From Bacteroidota bacterium (GTDB lineage Bacteria; Bacteroidota; Bacteroidia; Bacteroidales; Paludibacteraceae), in the NCBI GenBank assembly GCA_017860295.1, contig JAFNAS010000016.1, forward strand, positions 1-64,000: a stretch of DNA of 64,000 bases, read 5' to 3'. Shown here piece after piece: positions 61,288-64,000 of this stretch. The translations under genes were made by a program, and so were the position numbers. Under the pieces are notes generated by a model that saw only the letters and a program-made list of their open reading frames with translations, searched no databases and was not told where the DNA came from. Each line of letters begins with the position of its first letter. Position 1 is the first letter of the stretch.

Positions 61288-62709
61288 TTATGAAAGAGTT
61301 TGTGATCTTTTCTGATTAAGTTTTTCGGAATTCTCCTTCACTTTCTTGTCTGAAAGCGGATAAAAGAACATACCGATAAAAGCTAATAGACAACACACGG
61401 CAGGCAGCAAACTAATCATGATATGTTCTCCAAAAAGAGTTTGTGCGCTTTGTTGCACGGCATCGGGAGCATAATTGAAGATTGCAAGAATCCATCCGCT
61501 AAGTGCAGCTCCCAAGGCCCATCCCAGTTTTTGCGACATTGACGATGAAGAGAATATTAGTCCGGTGGCGCGGCGTCCGGTAAGCAACTCCTGATGGTCT
61601 ACAATATCGGCAAACATCGACCACAACAGCGGTAAGACATATCCGGCAAACATAGAAATCACAAATTGAAAAATCAGAATCAGTGTAATATCTTTGGGAA
61701 TGAAATAGAAACCGGTACTCAGTATGCCTGCAAGCAGAATTGAAATCATATAGGTTTTTTTCTTGCCATATCTAGCAGAAAGAGACGGGGCTGCCATTAC
61801 TCCTATCAAATTAGCCGCCTGGCCTACGAGGAAGTAAATGGTCGTCATATCCCAACCGGTAGCCTCTACCCTATAATTCGCCTTTACATAATCTCTGAAG
61901 AAATAAATAGCTACGCTGTCGCGTATTGCATTAAATAATAAAGCTGCCAGCCCGGTTCCCACCAAAATCCACCACGGTGAATTATGAAGCAGGTTCTTCA
62001 GGTCTTGCTTAATTGAAACATGCTCATCATCCTGAATTTGGGTCACCCGTTCCTTTGTCCAGCTAAAACAAAACAAAAACAAAACGACACAGATAATGCC
62101 GATCGTGCCGACACCCATCACCCAACCGACAGGCGAGGTACTCACGGTAGCATCGACAACATGTTTTGCAGTTTGCAGACTCTGCGGATTAAACGTCTTA
62201 GCAAAAAAGTCGATCAGGGGTTGTAACAACATAAAGGTTACGAAACTACCAATGAAGGCAAACGACATACGGTAAGACGATAGCGAATTCCGTTCCGTCG
62301 GATCGGCAGACATGGCTCCGAGCAATGAAGCATAAGGAACGTTGATGAGAGAATATACTACCATCATCAACGAATAGGTAATGTATGCGTAGACCAATTT
62401 TGCCGTTTGACCGAAATCGGGAGCAAAGAAAGTAATGACACCCATCACGGCAAATGGGATGGCAAACCATAATAAATAGGGACGGTATTTTCCCCAACGG
62501 GTTTTGGTACGATCGGCTTTAATACCTACAAAGACATCGAAAAACGAGTCCCACAGACGGGCAACCAAGAACATAGTACCCGCCGCTTTGGCCGTTATTC
62601 CGAACACATCGGTATAAAAAAACAGGGAGTACATCCCGAAAATTTTCCAAAACATGGAAGAGGCGGCATCGCCAAAACCGTAACCGATTTTTTCTTTTAG
62701 TTTTATCAT
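61288..62709 (-). CDS. GPH-family sugar:cation symporter
   Basis: A 473-residue, 12-helix transporter. KIGYGFGDAASSMFWKIFGM is the GPH family opening, AGTMFLVARLWDSFFDVFVG-IKADRTKTRWGKYRPYLLW holds the conserved D-x-x-x-D and R-W-G-K-[YF]-R-P motif, and YALINVPYASLLGAMSADP-like block SLINVPYASLLGAMSADPTE follows. It probably imports beta-mannobiose or mannosyl-glucose with Na+ or H+. The ATG at 62709 (MIKLKEKIGYGF) starts at the conserved region; the frame to 62754 is not family-like. Middle gene of the operon. Confidence 0.9.
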   Translation of the reverse strand: MIKLKEKIGYGFGDAASSMFWKIFGMYSLFFYTDVFGITAKAAGTMFLVARLWDSFFDVFVGIKADRTKTRWGKYRPYLLWFAIPFAVMGVITFFAPDFGQTAKLVYAYITYSLMMVVYSLINVPYASLLGAMSADPTERNSLSSYRMSFAFIGSFVTFMLLQPLIDFFAKTFNPQSLQTAKHVVDATVSTSPVGWVMGVGTIGIICVVLFLFCFSWTKERVTQIQDDEHVSIKQDLKNLLHNSPWWILVGTGLAALLFNAIRDSVAIYFFRDYVKANYRVEATGWDMTTIYFLVGQAANLIGVMAAPSLSARYGKKKTYMISILLAGILSTGFYFIPKDITLILIFQFVISMFAGYVLPLLWSMFADIVDHQELLTGRRATGLIFSSSSMSQKLGWALGAALSGWILAIFNYAPDAVQQSAQTLFGEHIMISLLPAVCCLLAFIGMFFYPLSDKKVKENSEKLNQKRSQTLS

Positions 62710-62777
62710 GGTAATTGTTACGTAAAAGAGATATCTGTATTCTCTATCCGTCAAGTATTAATCTTTTGCAAACTCTT

Positions 62778-63947
62778 TTATTTTACTAACAACGCATTCT
62801 TATCAATCAAATCATTCAACGTTTCAACAGAAGCAGCCGAACAAAGCCGGTCAACGGGAGTATGCAGACAATAGTCCACCAATTTATCAACGGACGAAAC
62901 TGCTACATGCAGACGTGTATCCGACGACGCATAGTAAATAAATACCGATCCGTCTTCTTCGGCAATCCAACCGTTGGAAAACAACACATTGGATACATCC
63001 CCTACCCGTTCTTCACCTTCCGGCGCCATAAAGTACCCGCCGGGCGAAGCAATTAATCTGGCAGGATCTTCCAGATCGGTCATGTAAAGATATAAAACAT
63101 ATCGCAATCCGGCAGCACAACCGCGCACGCCATGAGCAAGGTGCAACCATCCTTCGGATGTCTTGATCGGGTGCGGACCCTCTCCGTTCTTCAGTTCTTT
63201 AATAGTATGGTAGTAACGGCGATCAATAATGGTTTCCTCCGTAACTTCGGCATGCTCAATATCATCGATCAATGCCCATCCGATACCTCCACCACTTCCG
63301 GCATCAATAAAACTATCCTGAGGACGGGTGTAAAAGGCATACTTACCATTTACAAATTCGGGGTGTAGTACCACATTGCGTTGCTGACTTTTTGATTTAA
63401 GATCGGGCAACCGTTCCCAGTTAACCAGATCCTTGGTTCGGGCAATTGCCGCCGCTGCCACAGCCGAAGAAAGATCACCGGCAGGTGCATCCGGATCTTT
63501 TCGTTCACTACAGAAAACGCCGTAAAGCCATCCATCTTCATGTGCAGTCAGACGCATGTCGTAGATATTGGTATCCGGCACTTCGGTTTCGGGCATTGCA
63601 ATCGGTTTGCTCCAGAAACGAAAGTTATCTACTCCGTTCGGACTTTCGGCTACCGCAAAAAACGATTTCCGGTCGGCACCCTCCACACGAGCTACCACAA
63701 TATATTTTCCATTCCATTTAATAGCTCCGGCATTAAACACGCCGTTAATCATGATGCGTTCCAAAAGATACGGATTGGTTTGCGAATTCAAGTCATAACG
63801 CCAATTGATGGGAGTATGTTCGGCCGTGAGTAAGGGATATTTATAGCGTGTCAAAACGCCGGAACGATCAATCGGTTCGTTTTTACGCGTTAAAAGAGTC
63901 TCATGTTGTTGCAAAAGTCGATTCAAAGATTGATTAAATTCGCTCAT
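62778..63947 (-). CDS. GH130 4-O-beta-D-mannosyl-D-glucose phosphorylase
   Basis: A 389-residue five-bladed beta-propeller phosphorylase of GH130 subfamily 1. [29 protein letters not shown] binds phosphate and sugar. [21 protein letters not shown] holds Asp130, matching the catalytic acid (Asp131) of the Bacteroides fragilis enzyme. [20 protein letters not shown] and GIGWALIDD complete the site. It splits mannosyl-glucose with phosphate to mannose-1-phosphate and glucose. It is the first visible gene of the minus-strand operon; regulators or a mannanase may lie beyond the window. Confidence 0.92.
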   Translation of the reverse strand: MSEFNQSLNRLLQQHETLLTRKNEPIDRSGVLTRYKYPLLTAEHTPINWRYDLNSQTNPYLLERIMINGVFNAGAIKWNGKYIVVARVEGADRKSFFAVAESPNGVDNFRFWSKPIAMPETEVPDTNIYDMRLTAHEDGWLYGVFCSERKDPDAPAGDLSSAVAAAAIARTKDLVNWERLPDLKSKSQQRNVVLHPEFVNGKYAFYTRPQDSFIDAGSGGGIGWALIDDIEHAEVTEETIIDRRYYHTIKELKNGEGPHPIKTSEGWLHLAHGVRGCAAGLRYVLYLYMTDLEDPARLIASPGGYFMAPEGEERVGDVSNVLFSNGWIAEEDGSVFIYYASSDTRLHVAVSSVDKLVDYCLHTPVDRLCSAASVETLNDLIDKNALLVK

Positions 63948-64000
63948 GTTGAAATGTTGTAATTGGTTTATATTCGTTTTGATGGGATTTGCTGTTTACT
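63948..64000. other. Upstream edge of the mannobiose operon
   Basis: 53 bases to the window end without a gene. No CAAAnnTA (minus-strand -7 box) is visible, so the operon promoter, or an upstream gene, lies outside. Confidence 0.4.

Overview
The window is a chromosomal segment of a member of the Bacteroidota, most likely order Bacteroidales. The evidence is the promoter type and the gene content. Promoters have a -7 box TAnnTTTG about 20 bases downstream of a TTG/TTTGG box, repeated before many genes. The gene content includes many families largely confined to this phylum: DUF3127, DUF4290, DUF5063, DUF5606, DUF4254, DUF5683, DUF3108, the purH-mreBCD-mrdA-rodA cluster, GH130/mannobiose epimerase and bacterial M49 peptidase. 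Genus cannot be fixed by eye. Most of the sequence is ordinary core genome with a few accessory or decayed patches.

Layout. 1-2500: tail of a probable cas2, a short CRISPR array (5 spacers), an SSB-tipped DUF3127 protein, tRNA-Ser(GGA) followed by a 353-bp GIY-YIG cassette that ends in a second copy of the tRNA 3' end, tRNA-Gln(CTG), and DUF4290. 2.6-11 kb: NfeD, uridine kinase, RsmF-type and RlmI-type RNA methyltransferases, flavodoxin, CinA with an HsdR_N-type protein, DUF5063 and an RNase D-like exonuclease. 11.1-12.3 kb: four spaced copies of one transcription unit (promoter, about 72-nt RNA, terminator) with no gene between them. 12.3-25.5 kb: DUF3108, MetF, XseA, a minus-strand operon (AMP nucleosidase, HolA, methyltransferase, GHL10 hydrolase), Dabb protein, HGSNAT-like acyltransferase, 2-hydroxyacid dehydrogenase, four-helix-bundle protein and dipeptidyl peptidase III. 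26.0-28.2 kb: gene-poor, with a LuxR-type HTH remnant, DUF2752/TM2 membrane proteins and REP-like hairpins. 28.2-35.5 kb: the purH-mreB-mreC-mreD-mrdA-rodA operon for cell elongation. 35.7-48 kb: PnuC, MetH, DUF5606, a degenerate 21-bp tandem repeat, polysaccharide deacetylase, FtsX/LolE-type permease, aminotransferase, SmpB, Yip1-type protein, AhcY. 48-58 kb: DUF4254 with a GT9 glycosyltransferase, ParA/ParB, DUF5683, MltD-like transglycosylase, MerR, M16 peptidase, DUF2807 lipoprotein, DUF2892. 58-64 kb: Ogt and dihydroorotase, then a minus-strand mannobiose operon (GH130 phosphorylase, GPH transporter, 2-epimerase).

How genes work together: MetF, MetH and AhcY cover the methyl cycle. MreBCD, PBP2 and RodA form the elongation machinery. 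The last operon should import beta-1,4-mannobiose, epimerise it to mannosyl-glucose and phosphorolyse it to mannose-1-phosphate and glucose. The observations most worth following up are the four-copy small-RNA array and the tRNA-Ser/GIY-YIG cassette. Family assignments rest on recognised motifs and overall resemblance recalled from memory; no database search was run.
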